Part shown: positions 23,367-33,736 of the stretch, in pieces | Layout of the letters: each line of letters begins with the position of its first letter | Position numbering within the stretch: position 1 is the stretch's first letter | NCBI GenBank assembly: GCA_029747585.1 | Contig: JAPEVF010000184.1 | Span: 7,297 to 71,296, forward strand | Direction: 5' to 3' | Origin: Pleurotus djamor | Taxonomy: Eukaryota > Basidiomycota > Agaricomycetes > Agaricales > Pleurotaceae | DNA: 64,000 nt | Program-made: the position numbers and the translations under genes | The notes under the pieces: model-generated | Databases searched by the model: none | The model's input: the letters and a program-made list of their open reading frames with translations, nothing else | What the model was told of the DNA's origin: nothing

Positions 23367-25579
23367 ATGCTCAGCCTCGTCGCAAAGCTGGCGCTTGTCG
23401 CTCTTTTCATTGCTCTCCTCCTCGTCCTCCATNTCAAGTACCGCACACCACGTCCCCCGCTCCCCCCAGGNCCCAGAGGTCTTCCTATCATCGGCAACGT
23501 CCTCGACCTGCCCACNGAAAATGAATGGCTCACCTTCTCCAAGTGGGGCGAAACTTGGGGTAACTACCTTTCCGTTCTATTCCTTTTCGGGCCTCTCGTC
23601 TAACTCGAGATAACCTAGGTGATATCTGCTCTGTTACCCTTCTAGGGCAGCCTGTTATTATCCTAAATTCGGCAGAGGCAGCTATCGACATGCTCGACAA
23701 GAAAGGTTCCATTTACTCTGAACGTCCTGTCCTCCCGATGGCCGGAGAGCTTTGTGGCTGGAAAAATACCCTTGTCCTCCTCCAATGCGCCTCCGAACGC
23801 TTCAGAATCTTCCGACGCTCCTTCCATCGCCTTGTTGGCACTCGAACTAGTGTAGAGGTCTTTCACCCAGCCCAGGAGCTAGAAACTCGGCGATTCCTGG
23901 CCCAGGTTCTCATTAAACCTTCGGAACTGTCTAACCACATCCGCAGGTGAGTCGCCCTGTCTTCCATACACCCCCTGTCTCGCCAATAACATTATCCCCC
24001 CCTAATCCCTGTTGATCCCATTCAGAACCGTCGGCGCAGCCACGTTGAGAGTCACCTATGGATACGAGGCCAAGGAAAACCACGATCCGTTTATCGAGCT
24101 AGCGGACAAGGCTACCGAGCAGTTTTCCCTTGCTTCAGTCCCAGGCGGTTGGATGGTTGACGTTTTACCTTGGTGTAAGTTTCTCTCTCATCGGTGATGT
24201 CTCTTCTTACGTTCTCATGTTCTCCGCCTTCGATCAGTACGCCATGTACCAGATTGGGTTCCTGGTGCGGGGTTCAAGCAGACGGCCAAAGCTTGGCAGT
24301 CAACATTAACTGCCATGGCCGAACAACCCTACCAATTCGTCAAGAAGCAAATGGTGAGTTAACACTAATCCTCTCCATAACGGCTTTTGCCCACGCNGAT
24401 GTTGGTGACAGGCAGCTGGAGTTNCGCCCCAGTCATGNGTGTCNACTCTACTTGAAAGTAAACTTTCGGCCCAAGAAGCAGACGACATCAAATGGATTGC
24501 AGCTTCTCTTTATTCTGGTACGCTTCTTNTCTTNCATCGGTTAGCCATGCGGCTNACATGTCCATGCCTTCGTTCAGGTGCAGCTGATACGGTAAATTCA
24601 CATCGCTGCTCTCACCGCCACGCCATCTAACTCCCCGATAGACGGTCTCGGCGATTTATGCTTTCTTCCTGGCAATGGTATTACACCCCGATGCTGCGAA
24701 GAAAGCACAAGAAGAGATTGATACCGTCATCGGTGCGGACCGCCTGCCTACATTTGAAGACCGCGAACACCTACCGTACGTGAACGCACTAGTGAAGGAA
24801 GTGCTGCGTTGGAACTCAGTCGTTCCTGTTTGTACGTTATTTTCTCGTTTCGTGACACCACAAGTACTCGATTTAACACTCTTCTTTCTCCACCCAGCTC
24901 CTCCGCATCTGGTCTCCCAAGACGATATTCACGAAGGCTACTTCATCCCGAAAGGATCTCTCGTGCTAGCCAACATCTGGTACGTCGGTGTCTCGGCCAT
25001 TCGTGCGACGCCGCAATCCTGATTTAACTCGTTCAAGGGGGATGACCCATGATCCTCGCCGATACCGCAACCCAATGAAATTCGATCCAGAACGTTACAT
25101 CCCANCCNAAGGAAGAGTCGCCGAACTAGATCCATACGATGTCGTCTTTGGCTTTGGTAGAAGGTACGCGTGTATTCTAGGATGTCCAAGTATGGATAAG
25201 CTAACGTGAATCCTCTCATCGTTTTAGAATATGCCCAGGTAAGCCGAAACTCTGACNTCATCCTTTCTCATCTTCATAGAATAGTTCCATGTTCTGACGT
25301 TAATCTGTCTGGCAGGCTCACTATTAGCTGACGCATCAATCTTCATCACATGCNCTATGTCCCTCGCCGTCTTCGACATTTCGAAAGCCATCAGGAATGG
25401 CGTCGAAATCGTCCCTACACACGAGAACACTTCNGGAACAATCAGGTCAGCCCTCCCGTCGCTAGTGTCATNCANCTTGCTTANCANGCAATTCCCTTAG
25501 TCGACCGAAGCCGTTCGAATGCTCCATCTCCCCGCGATCAGAAAAAGCCCTNTCNTTGATCACNAGTGACCTAGAATGA
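23367..25579 (+). CDS. Cytochrome P450 monooxygenase, fungal CYP64/OrdA-like
   Basis: Membrane-anchored heme monooxygenase of the endoplasmic reticulum, usually for secondary metabolites or xenobiotics. The start at 23367 gives MLSLVAKLALVALFIALLLV, the N-terminal anchor, followed by the Pro-rich hinge PRPPLPPGPRGLPIIGN. Helix C region: SERFRIFRRSFHRLVGT. Helix I: SAGADTTVSAIYAFFLAM (joined over an intron near 24578-24640). ExxR: KEVLRWN (24790-24820). PERF-like: FDPERYIP. Heme loop FGFGRRICPG is assembled from three exons at 25139-25320, with the thiolate Cys present. The frame ends at TGA 25577-25579. About 510 residues. Around fifteen N in the coding part replace bases, mostly without shifting the frame. 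Substrate unknown; no other secondary-metabolite gene is adjacent. Confidence 0.82.
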
Positions 25580-25950
25580 AAGCGCTTTCCCGTTCTTTCC
25601 TTTTCCTGAATTTATTCGTNATTATTTGATCATCTCAACTATNTGCAAATGTACTAACACTACAACTATTCGTTCTCTTGCTTTTCTTGCTTTATCGTAA
25701 CGTCTACCTACTTATATCTCTGTGTTATTTAGACTCTCTCTCTNTGATGATCTTGTGGGATGTAACACTTCGAATGTAATAAAACTGTCTAGACATTTGC
25801 CATCCGGTAAATTTATTTAATGGGCTGGACGAAGTGCTGCCGCGAAATAATGCGACGTGTCTGAAGACGTAAGGAAACGGAAAAATAATCTAAACAGATG
25901 GGGTACAGCGAAGCCAAAACGAAGCTCGGCGGATGTTGTCATGAGGGCTG
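25580..25950. other. Intergenic region between convergent genes
   Basis: AT-rich 3' flanks. AATAAA at 25778-25783 is a possible polyadenylation signal for the P450 gene. Confidence 0.4.
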
Positions 25951-26985
25951 TCAAGACGGGTGGGATTGCTTGACGGCATCAGTTCGGGCTCCGTCGTCGT
26001 CGAGTTTTGGCTTGGGCTCTGCACCAGTAAGCGTGATGATAGGCGACTGGCTTGGAGTCGATTTTTCGGCCATCTCGACGTCGGCAGAGGTTCCCTCTGC
26101 AATGACCGTAGCGGGGATGGAAGCGGCATCGGCNCCAGAAGCCTCTTGAACGGGATTTGCTTGGGTTGAGCCCGGNTTGGAGGAAATTGGGCTCGGAGGT
26201 TCCACGTCTATTGACGGGGCAGAGGAAGGTTCTCCCGGTTGCACGCTAACTGAAGGAATCTCGGCGTTACTGTCCTTTGTGGCATTTGTATCGGTTGTAG
26301 TGACGTGTACGACATCTGCGCTCGCAATGGGGGTACTTGCTTGTGGTTTCATCGACTCTGCGTTAGGTTCTGGGGTGTAAATATAATCTGTCTTAGTGAG
26401 AGTGACTTTTGACAAATTTCCCTCTACCTTTAGGTGTTTGCTGTTCTTCTGGCTCATCGGCAATGATGTCTCCTCTGTCTTGACGTAGGATTTTCTGGAC
26501 GGAACGGTGGACGGAAGAAGTGAATCCCTCGTCTGTGAGTACGTCTCCAGTTGCGCGTTCGATGAAGGGATATCTGTGAGTAGTCCCTCCGTGAGACTGT
26601 ATCTTTTTGCTCAAAATTATAGGCTGCCAACCTGTCCACTTCCTGCATCAAGGCTCTGTGAACTCGCTCCTGGGACATGTACTGCAGGCTCTGTTCGGAT
26701 TCCAGGTATTGCCGAGCAATCCCCTCCACCTGCTCTTTCAACGTAGCTGCACCATCCTGCAAAAGCGTCAGCCGAGGGTTCGATTTCTCATGACACCAAC
26801 TCGATAAACTCACGCCTTGTTGAAACTTTCTCAGTAGCTCGCGCCGTAAACGATCGAATTCGCCAGACTTTTTGAATCTAATAGGGTATAAGAAACGGGG
26901 ATTTGTCAAGCTTCATTTGCACTGAAGATTTGGAGAGAGCAGAAGATTACTCGTCGACGAGCTGGGAGGGCGTTGAGATGGTCAT
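25951..26985 (-). CDS. shg1: COMPASS complex subunit Shg1 (BOD1/SHG1 domain)
   Basis: Subunit of the Set1/COMPASS histone H3 lysine-4 methyltransferase. The start at 26985 gives MTISTPSQLVDE, joined over an intron (about 26880-26940) to FKKSGEFDRLRRELLRKFQQ, the hallmark of the BOD1/SHG1 domain. After a second intron (about 26759-26815) come DGAATLKEQVEGIARQYLES and the helical LMQEVDRLAAYNFEQ. A third intron leads to GDVLTDEGFTSSVHRSVQKI, then a fourth (about 26378-26431) to DYIYTPEPNAES. The C-terminal third is a low-complexity Ser/Thr/Pro/Ala tail ending at TGA 25951-25953. About 285 residues. It shares a 143-base promoter with the uroporphyrinogen decarboxylase gene. Confidence 0.78.
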
Positions 26986-27128
26986 AACTCACGGGGTGTC
27001 CGGCTACCCAAGGCCAATTTGAGTAACCGAACCCTGATCATCATCGATCACTCCAGTACCGACTCCCGAGGGCTTTGGCGGTCGTATATAATATTCTTTC
27101 GCACAAGGCAAGCCTGAATCCACGTAGT
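26986..27128. promoter_or_regulatory. Divergent promoter of shg1 and hem12, with TATA-like site
   Basis: 143 bases between the two ATG codons. TATATAAT at 27085-27092 lies 37 bases ahead of the hem12 ATG, close for a TATA box, so transcription may start very near the ATG or the downstream in-frame ATG at 27231 may be used. Confidence 0.4.
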
Positions 27129-28490
27129 ATGTTTCCCTCACTCTTCTCTCGAATCTCTGCCTTTCTTACCGCCCGCTCTGAACCAACTCCACCCACCGTC
27201 GTCCAGGATATCCCAGAGCATCTTGCTGAAATGGAGACGGGATTCCCTACCCTCAAGAATGACCTTATACTACGGGCCGCTCGTGGTTAGTCTGTTGCCG
27301 TCTCTGATGCCCGTCTTAATAAGATTAGTGTATTGTCGCAGGGGAAGTAACTGAGCATGCTCCAGTGTGGGTAATGCGCCAAGCAGGCAGGTACCTACCT
27401 GGTACGTCCGAATGGCCCTCCCAACGCCCCGTAACCAAGTCTTAACTCTATGCCAGAATTTCGTGAAGTCCGTGCTTCCCATGAATTCTTCGAAATTTGT
27501 CGGACACCCGAGCTGGCCACGGAGGTCACACACCAACCTATCCGGCGGTATTCTGGTTTACTGGATGCTTCGATAATATTCAGTGATATCCTCGTCGTCC
27601 CACAGGCCATGGGGATGGAGGTGCTCATGAACCCAGGCCCTCATTTCCCCGATCCTCTGAACACACCCGAAGATATCGCCAAACTTTCACCTACTGTGGA
27701 TGTTGAGAAGGAACTAGGATACGTTTTTAGGGCGATTACGATGACGAGACATGCTCTCAATGGAGAGGTCCCGCTCATCGGGTTCTGTGGCGCCCCATGG
27801 ACCCTCTTTGCCTACATGGTTGAGGGCGGAGGATCTNAAAACCTTCCAAAAAGCCAAAACATGGATATTCAAGTATCCTGAGGAATCCAAAGCCCTTCTA
27901 CTCCGGATAGCCGATGTCTGCGTAGAATACTTGGTCGGACAAGTCAAAGCTGGAGCTCAGGTACGTTATCCGTTTACTTTCCTTCATTCTTGTTCTCCAT
28001 TGACCTACGGTATCCATGATAGTTACTCCAAGTCTTCGATTCATGGGCAGGCGAACTCTCCCCTTACGACTTCGATCAATTCTCTTTGCCTTCATTACAA
28101 GCCATCTCATCGGGAGTTCGCCAAAAGCTAAAAGAACAAAGCATACCGGTCCCCCCTCTCATTCTTTTCGCCAAGGGGGCTAACCATGCCCTTCCTCTTC
28201 TTGCGGAAAAGGGAGGCTACGACGTCCTCGGCATTGATTGGTGTATCGATCCCGTTGAAGCCAGGCGATTGGTTGGTGATAAGGTCGCATTGCAAGGGAA
28301 CATGGACCCGAACGTTCTTTACGGAGGCAAGGACGCCATTGAAACTGCTGTGAAGAGGATGTGCAACGCGTTCAGGAAAGACAGAGGCACGAAAGGTTGG
28401 ATATGTAATTTGGGTCATGGAATCACGCCAGGTGTCGATCCAGAGGACTTGAGATGGTTCTTGGAGTGCGTACACAAATACTCCAAGTAA
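27129..28490 (+). CDS. hem12: Uroporphyrinogen decarboxylase
   Basis: Fifth enzyme of heme synthesis: removes four carboxyl groups from uroporphyrinogen III to make coproporphyrinogen III in the cytosol. The first ATG at 27129 gives a 34-residue extension ([13 protein letters not shown]), while [20 protein letters not shown] from 27231 matches the usual start of fungal homologues; either may be used. After an intron (27287-27342) comes the signature [14 protein letters not shown], then [15 protein letters not shown] with the substrate Asp, [31 protein letters not shown], and [17 protein letters not shown] with the conserved His. It ends ...ECVHKYSK at TAA 28488-28490. The N at 27837 is an extra character before an A run; without it GGGS continues into KTFQKAK. 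Active-site parts are all present. Confidence 0.92.
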
Positions 28491-28800
28491 TGAAGCATCG
28501 TTTGTACTAGTAGACGATAAGTAAAGTAAATCTCATACGGGCATTGTCGCGCATACGTTTTGCAAGTTACAAACAGTGAACACGTACATATGTACTTAAA
28601 TAGTGAACAATCCAGAGAGCGTTTCCATCTCAAGGAAAGCGAGAGCCGAGGGAGTGCTTTAAATATTATATATATTCATTGGATGGATGGGGAGTTGGGG
28701 AAAGTGCGAGGATGCCGGTCTGAATATGGACAACGAATATGGATGGAGAGATAGAACGCTAAGCCAGTAACATGTAAAAATCTCACAGAGAAAAATCGAT
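28491..28800. other. Intergenic region between convergent hem12 and cdc14
   Basis: AT-rich 3' flanks only; no gene seen. Confidence 0.45.
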
Positions 28801-31011
28801 CTAAGCAACGACGTCAGCAGCACTNAAAGCTACTTCGTCTACGTCTGACACTCCGTAGGTTGGGGCCATTCGTTTTGTTCCCAGGAACCACAACAGCAGA
28901 TGCATTGTTGGTCACCCAAGCATCTGACTTGGCCGAGTCCGTACGCTGCAACGTCGAGCTGACACTGGACATATCGCTCAACGTAGATGCATGATGCGGT
29001 CTCTTCGAAGGCACCAAAGTCGGCAAGCGTGATGGTGGCTGCGGCGCTGGATTTCTCCTGGGTCGTGTATTCGCCGGAGCTGCTGCCGCTGCCGCCGCTT
29101 TCGCAGCGGCCGTAGACCGTGTGCCGGCAAGTCGAGGAATCTTGTTCGGCCCCGGTCCAGCATCCTTGGTGGGTGATGCATTCGCACCGTTCGTGGGTTT
29201 CCGTACACCAGCAGAAGCCGCCGTGGATCGCGTCACACGGGCAGGCTTTTGTTCGGAAAACGTTCCAGCTCGGACAACGCGGGTCGACTTTCGTCTTGGA
29301 GGAGGGGCAACATTGAGGGCGGGAAGAACATCTTCCATTTCGTCGTTCTCCCTCTCTTCGTCCGACTCGTAGGCTCGTCGAGCTGGAGACTTTCTAGGTT
29401 GACCAGGAGGGAGAATTGCCTTTGCCTTTGCTGTGGCCTCGGCGACATGGCGACTCGGAGTAACTGGCGGTAGAGGATGCGCCTTGGTTGCCACGGTGTC
29501 GTCATATGTCTCGGCTGGGGGTGTAGCCGGGGTGACAAGCGTGGTGGTTTCGAGAGCAGCAGCGACCTGTTGTCGCTTTATTTCATCGATCGCAGCCCAC
29601 TTTGTCCACTCTAATTGCTTCAGGTACATATACTGTTGTTGAGGGCCAACGACACTACCCGGCCTTACAATCCGCATGAACGCGATCGCTTCGTTGGCCG
29701 TAAATCCATACTTCCAGATCAGGTAGGCGCCTATGAGGGTCCCCGTTCTCCCAANGCCGGCCTTGCACTAAACACGGACAGCGGTTTGTTGACTGGAAAG
29801 CGGGGGTAAAGAGGGTAGTACTCACGTGAACGGCCACGGCACCACCATCTTCAATGACCTTGTCCACCGTGTCAATGAACTTTCGCACAATTTCGTCTGT
29901 CGGATTCGTCCCATCATCAAAATACAATTCCATGTGGTCGATACCACGCTCGATAAACGTATTTCGGTCATAGAGCTCCGTATTGAGTCGGATCACGAGC
30001 TTGATATTGCGCTTTTCAAAGTATTCCAAGCAATTTAAGAACGGGACCGGAAGCTTGCGTTGTAGTGCTAGTCGACCGTTGGTGCTACTTGAAAGGGACG
30101 ACGTTAGGGACCGAGCAGACGAGTTGCTGGCGGAGGATACGGGTGCTTTGGCCTCCTTCTCCCGCTGTATCCAATTTGGATCGACGGGTGATGCGAATGC
30201 AATGAAATTGGGGGTGAGCCAATTCCAATCTCCATTCTCCACCTTCTCATAGTATTCATAGTCCTCCACGCTGAATTCATTCATGTCGCATAGTCCATTC
30301 TGCATCGCTTTCCATATCCCCCATAAGCAATCTTGGATGTTGAGATTAAAGTCCGAGGGTCCGCGTCCAGCGTCACGAAAAGGCATGAATTCGAGCTCAG
30401 CGATGGGTTGGAATGCTTCCCAGGGGGCGCGTCTTTGCACAATCATCTGTGACAGTCGGGCATTGAGTGGTCGTGTGAGGGTGAGCAAAGAAGAGTCATA
30501 CAACGAAGAGAGCCATCAAAAGAGCGGCGTTAGCCTTTCTCCTTGGGTCATTTGATGAGTAGAGTACGAGTCGATGTGACTTGAGTTCAGCATCCTAATG
30601 ACACAAGTACACGTGAGTGGCATGAGGCACAGGGGAGACAGGTGTAATGCACCTCGAGGAGTTCGTGAATCAGGATGCACGCTTTGTACACCATCGCCAA
30701 GTTTAGTGGGCCCCAGTCCTGGAAGAAAGAGAGGTAGAGCAGCTGGTTGTCGATTGAAAAATAGTAGTAAATGGCATCGTCGTCGGGTGTGCTTGATGGC
30801 CCAGCTCTCGGACGAGATCGAACGCGTGGCTGATTCCCTGGTTCTGCAGATAGTCGATTAAGAACCTGAGGGCTCGGTGCGGGATATGGAAAGGTGGTGA
30901 AGTAGAGCCTGGAGAAGGATTATAATGAAAGTTAGCCGATGCGTATGGGGAAGAAGAAAGTAGGACGCGCCTGTCGCTGAATTGACATAATGGCTCGCAC
31001 TTGGGCGCCAT
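28801..31011 (-). CDS. cdc14: Cdc14 dual-specificity protein phosphatase
   Basis: Phosphatase that reverses CDK phosphorylation at mitotic exit and cytokinesis. The start at 31011 gives [14 protein letters not shown], then an intron with a GC donor (about 30912-30970) leads to [13 protein letters not shown]. The non-catalytic domain shows [18 protein letters not shown] and [20 protein letters not shown], then, after an intron at about 30598-30655, [57 protein letters not shown] and [12 protein letters not shown] follow. The catalytic loop HCKAGLGRTG lies at about 29742-29830, after an intron, then [20 protein letters not shown] and [17 protein letters not shown]. The C-terminal 280 residues are disordered, Ser/Ala/Pro/Arg-rich, ending ...SAADVVA at TAG 28801-28803. 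N at 29755 and 28825 are extra characters that break the frame. Catalytic Cys and Arg are present. Confidence 0.9.
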
Positions 31012-31372
31012 TACTATGTGGAAGGAGGAGAAGGAGGAATCGCGGGTGGCGGATTGGCTCTGAACGTGGTCGTGGTTGTAGCTCAAGGCGCGAGCCTCTC
31101 CAAACTGAGCTGCGTGGAAAGGTAAATTTGACACGTGATCACGACACCACCAAGCACAGACAAACTCTCCTAAATGACATTGCCCGCCGATCGCATATTG
31201 GAATCCGGCCTGAGCTTGATGCTCTCCCACTGAACTCACGGCTGGAATCTTGCTCGAGAGATAAGCAAAAACGTGTCAGGGAAAATCAAAAGTAAATATG
31301 GTGCGCGTACCCTGACAGTCTCCGATGTTGGCCAACCCAGAGTTTCTCTGAACCATACCAACACCATCACAA
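31012..31372. promoter_or_regulatory. Divergent promoter region of cdc14 and ferroportin-like gene
   Basis: 361 bases between the ATG codons. No convincing TATA box. Minus-strand open frame across 30703-31239 is partly the real cdc14 exon in another frame. Confidence 0.35.
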
Positions 31373-33078
31373 ATGGCTAGTGAAATGTCTGGTCCTCGCG
31401 ATGAACCCTCCACAGAGCTATCTGCTCTTCAATCGAATCCCAATGGCCAGCTTGCATCCAGCACAAAGCAACGCTTGTTTATCTCCCATTTCCTCTCGAC
31501 TTGGAATACCAGAGTCTTTGAGTTCGGCGCCGTGCTCTACCTGGCTACAATTTTCCCTGGGAGCTTACTGCCGCTGTCTGTCTACGCCCTCGCACGCAGC
31601 TTCAGCGCCGTTGTTCTATCGCCCGCGGTGGGCCGATACATAGATACGGGAAATCGTCTGCAAGTCGTACGATTGTCGATCGGTTCGTGTGGTCATTTTA
31701 TTAGCAGCGGTCTAGACTAACACCGGCCATTGTTCAACAGTTGTTCAGCGGACAGCTGTTGCCATTTCCTGTGTCCTTTTCTACCTTCTTGCTATTGAAT
31801 GGCGCGGGATCTCAGGCCACAAACCCACTGTCCTGAGCGTTCTGGCGCTCCTTGCCTGTGTGGAGAAGCTGGCGGCAATCATGAACCTTGTTTCCGTGGA
31901 ACGGGATTGGGTATGATTGATTCCAAGCTGACATAGGCCTTGTTGTGACTAATATACCTTGAATAGGTCATCATCATTGCAGGAAACGATGACTTTACCC
32001 TCCGAAGTAAGTACGCTATCTGCTCAACCCAGTATGCACCTTGCTGAGACCCTTTTTGAAAGCTCTCAACTCGCAGATGCGGCGGATCGACCTATTCTGC
32101 AAACTGGCTGGGCCGTTCTTCATCGCCATGCTCGACGGGATATCCACTAGAACGTCGATTGTCGTTAATTTAACGATGAATCTGGCCTCTATTTCAGTTG
32201 AATATTACTCTATTGCGCAGGTAATTGGTTTTATTGACGATGTGTGGATCGGTACTGATTGCCTTTGTAGGTGTACAATTGTGTTCCGGAACTAGCTTGC
32301 CCTTCAGACACCCCAGCCCTCGATGTATCTGCTGAACCATCTCCAAGCTACCTCCGCAAAAATTTGGAGGCAACGCGTGACTACTTCAGACATCGAGCCT
32401 TCCTTCCCTCCTTTGCCGGCTCACTTCTTTACCTCACCGTCCTGAACCTTTCCGGACAGATGATTACCTACCTCCTCTCTACGGGATACAATCCCGCGCA
32501 AATCGGTGTTGTTCGCCTTGTTTCCGTTGCGTTTGAGCTCTCAGCGACTTGGATTGCCCCCAAAGTCATGTCCTCTATTGGGCCTATCCGAGCTGGCATA
32601 TGGTTTATTAACTGGCAGCTTACCTGCCTCGCGATCGGGGCGTCGATTTTCTGGACGGTTAGGCAATCCAATATATCGGCAGCGGCGTTGGTTATCGGGT
32701 CCATCCTAAGCAGAGTTGGATTATGGGGGTTCGACCTTTCCACTCAGATCATTATTCAGGAGGTGTGCTTTCCGCTTTGTCTCACGTTCGGCCCGTATAC
32801 TGAATGATGGTCTCAGGAAGTACAGACTGGCCTACGTGGCTCGTTTTCCTCCGTGGAGGCGTCGTGGCAAAACGNTTTTTGAGCTCTGTGCATACGTTAC
32901 GACGATTATATTTTCTCGTCCAAATGAGTTCAGATGGCCAGTTCTGATCAGCTGCATCTCCGTTTTTCTAGCAAGCGTTCAGTACACCGTTTTTGTGCGG
33001 ATGCGAAGGGGGCATCTCCTCCACTTTTCCAAGTGCATGGAGCCCAGGAGAAGGAGGGGCTATGAGGAAGTGATTTAG
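31373..33078 (+). CDS. Ferroportin-like iron exporter (SLC40 family)
   Basis: Membrane carrier of the ferroportin/IREG family, which moves ferrous iron (sometimes cobalt or nickel) out of the cytosol. The start at 31373 (MASEMSGPRDEP) precedes the family signature FLSTWNTRVFEFGAVLYLAT and SAVVLSPAVGRYIDTGNRLQ (31450-31690). After short introns come LACVEKLAAIMNLVSVERDW, with the family segment around VERDW, then AGNDDFTLRTLNSQMRRIDL and LAGPFFIAMLD. The second half has FLPSFAGSLLYLTVLNLSGQ, LLSTGYNPAQIGVVRL, and RVGLWGFDLSTQIIIQE. The tail is basic, ending GYEEVI at TAG 33076-33078. The N at 32875 is an extra character in front of a T run; omitting it restores QNVFELCAYV. About 470 residues with about ten spans. 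Whether it sits in plasma membrane or vacuole cannot be told. Confidence 0.83.
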
Positions 33079-33345
33079 GGGGCTTCCCAGAATATATTTT
33101 ATGTCTGTACGCAGGAAGCAGGCAATCGTTTCCACACAATCATGGGGAGCTAGCTTTTTTACGCGAGGAACGCACTTAGATAAAAAGTAACCAGTTTGAA
33201 ATGAGTTCAGGAGCTTCATTTCTTTCCTTGCCCTTGAAGTACTCTATTGCGGGCTTTTAGACACCATATATGAACCATAGCTCCTTAGCGTGCTCCCTAG
33301 CCCCTCGATCTTGATTTGGGATCACTGAGAAAGACATACGTACCT
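33079..33345. other. Intergenic, 3' flank of ferroportin-like gene
   Basis: No gene seen; leads into the repeat cluster that follows. Confidence 0.4.
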
Positions 33346-33349
33346 CGAC

Positions 33350-33532
33350 ATTCATCGTGAACCACCGTGAAGGGTTCATGGATCCGTTCATGACGTTTCA
33401 CGACGGTTCACAATGATTCACGATGAATAAAGGCTTGTTCATAGTTGTTCACAGCTGTTCACCATGAAAGAAGGATTTTTTCACGGGAGTTCACAGGGAA
33501 TCACGGTGATTCACGGTGATTCACGATGATTT
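33350..33532. repeat. Cluster of degenerate TTCACGGTGA-type short repeats
   Basis: About a dozen copies of a 9-11 base unit close to TTCACGGTGA or its relatives (TTCACGATGA, TTCACAGTGA, CGTGAACCA) follow each other with short spacers. The unit is nearly self-complementary (TCACNNTGA), so the cluster can form small hairpins. The last 30 bases (33501-33530) are a clean run of three units and share 27 identical bases with a second cluster at 60745-60845. Confidence 0.7.
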
Positions 33533-33736
33533 GTTGTGGATTCCTCTTAGGAGAGTGGAATAGGAGCGAGATGTCATCACAGGTGATATTTGTCCGTGTT
33601 ATGGCACGCGTCTTGTGGTCATCGTCGGAAGTACCTCTCACCTTGAGCCCGCTGTCAAGGAAGTTGCTCGCACCGACCTCAGTGCACTGTTAGACCGTTC
33701 ACAGTGACCGCAAAGCATAATCAAGTCGCCTCAGAG
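33533..33736. promoter_or_regulatory. Upstream region of the mbp1-like gene
   Basis: Contains GTTCACAGTGA at 33698-33708, another copy of the neighbouring repeat unit, and no clear TATA box. Confidence 0.3.

Noticed and set aside
8818..25579. Secondary-metabolite cluster made of MFS transporter, P450 and oxidases
   Set aside because: The genes are separated by housekeeping genes and no backbone enzyme (PKS, NRPS, terpene synthase) is present.
33350..33532. CRISPR-like array
   Set aside because: Units are short, degenerate and without unique spacers of constant length, and the genome is eukaryotic.
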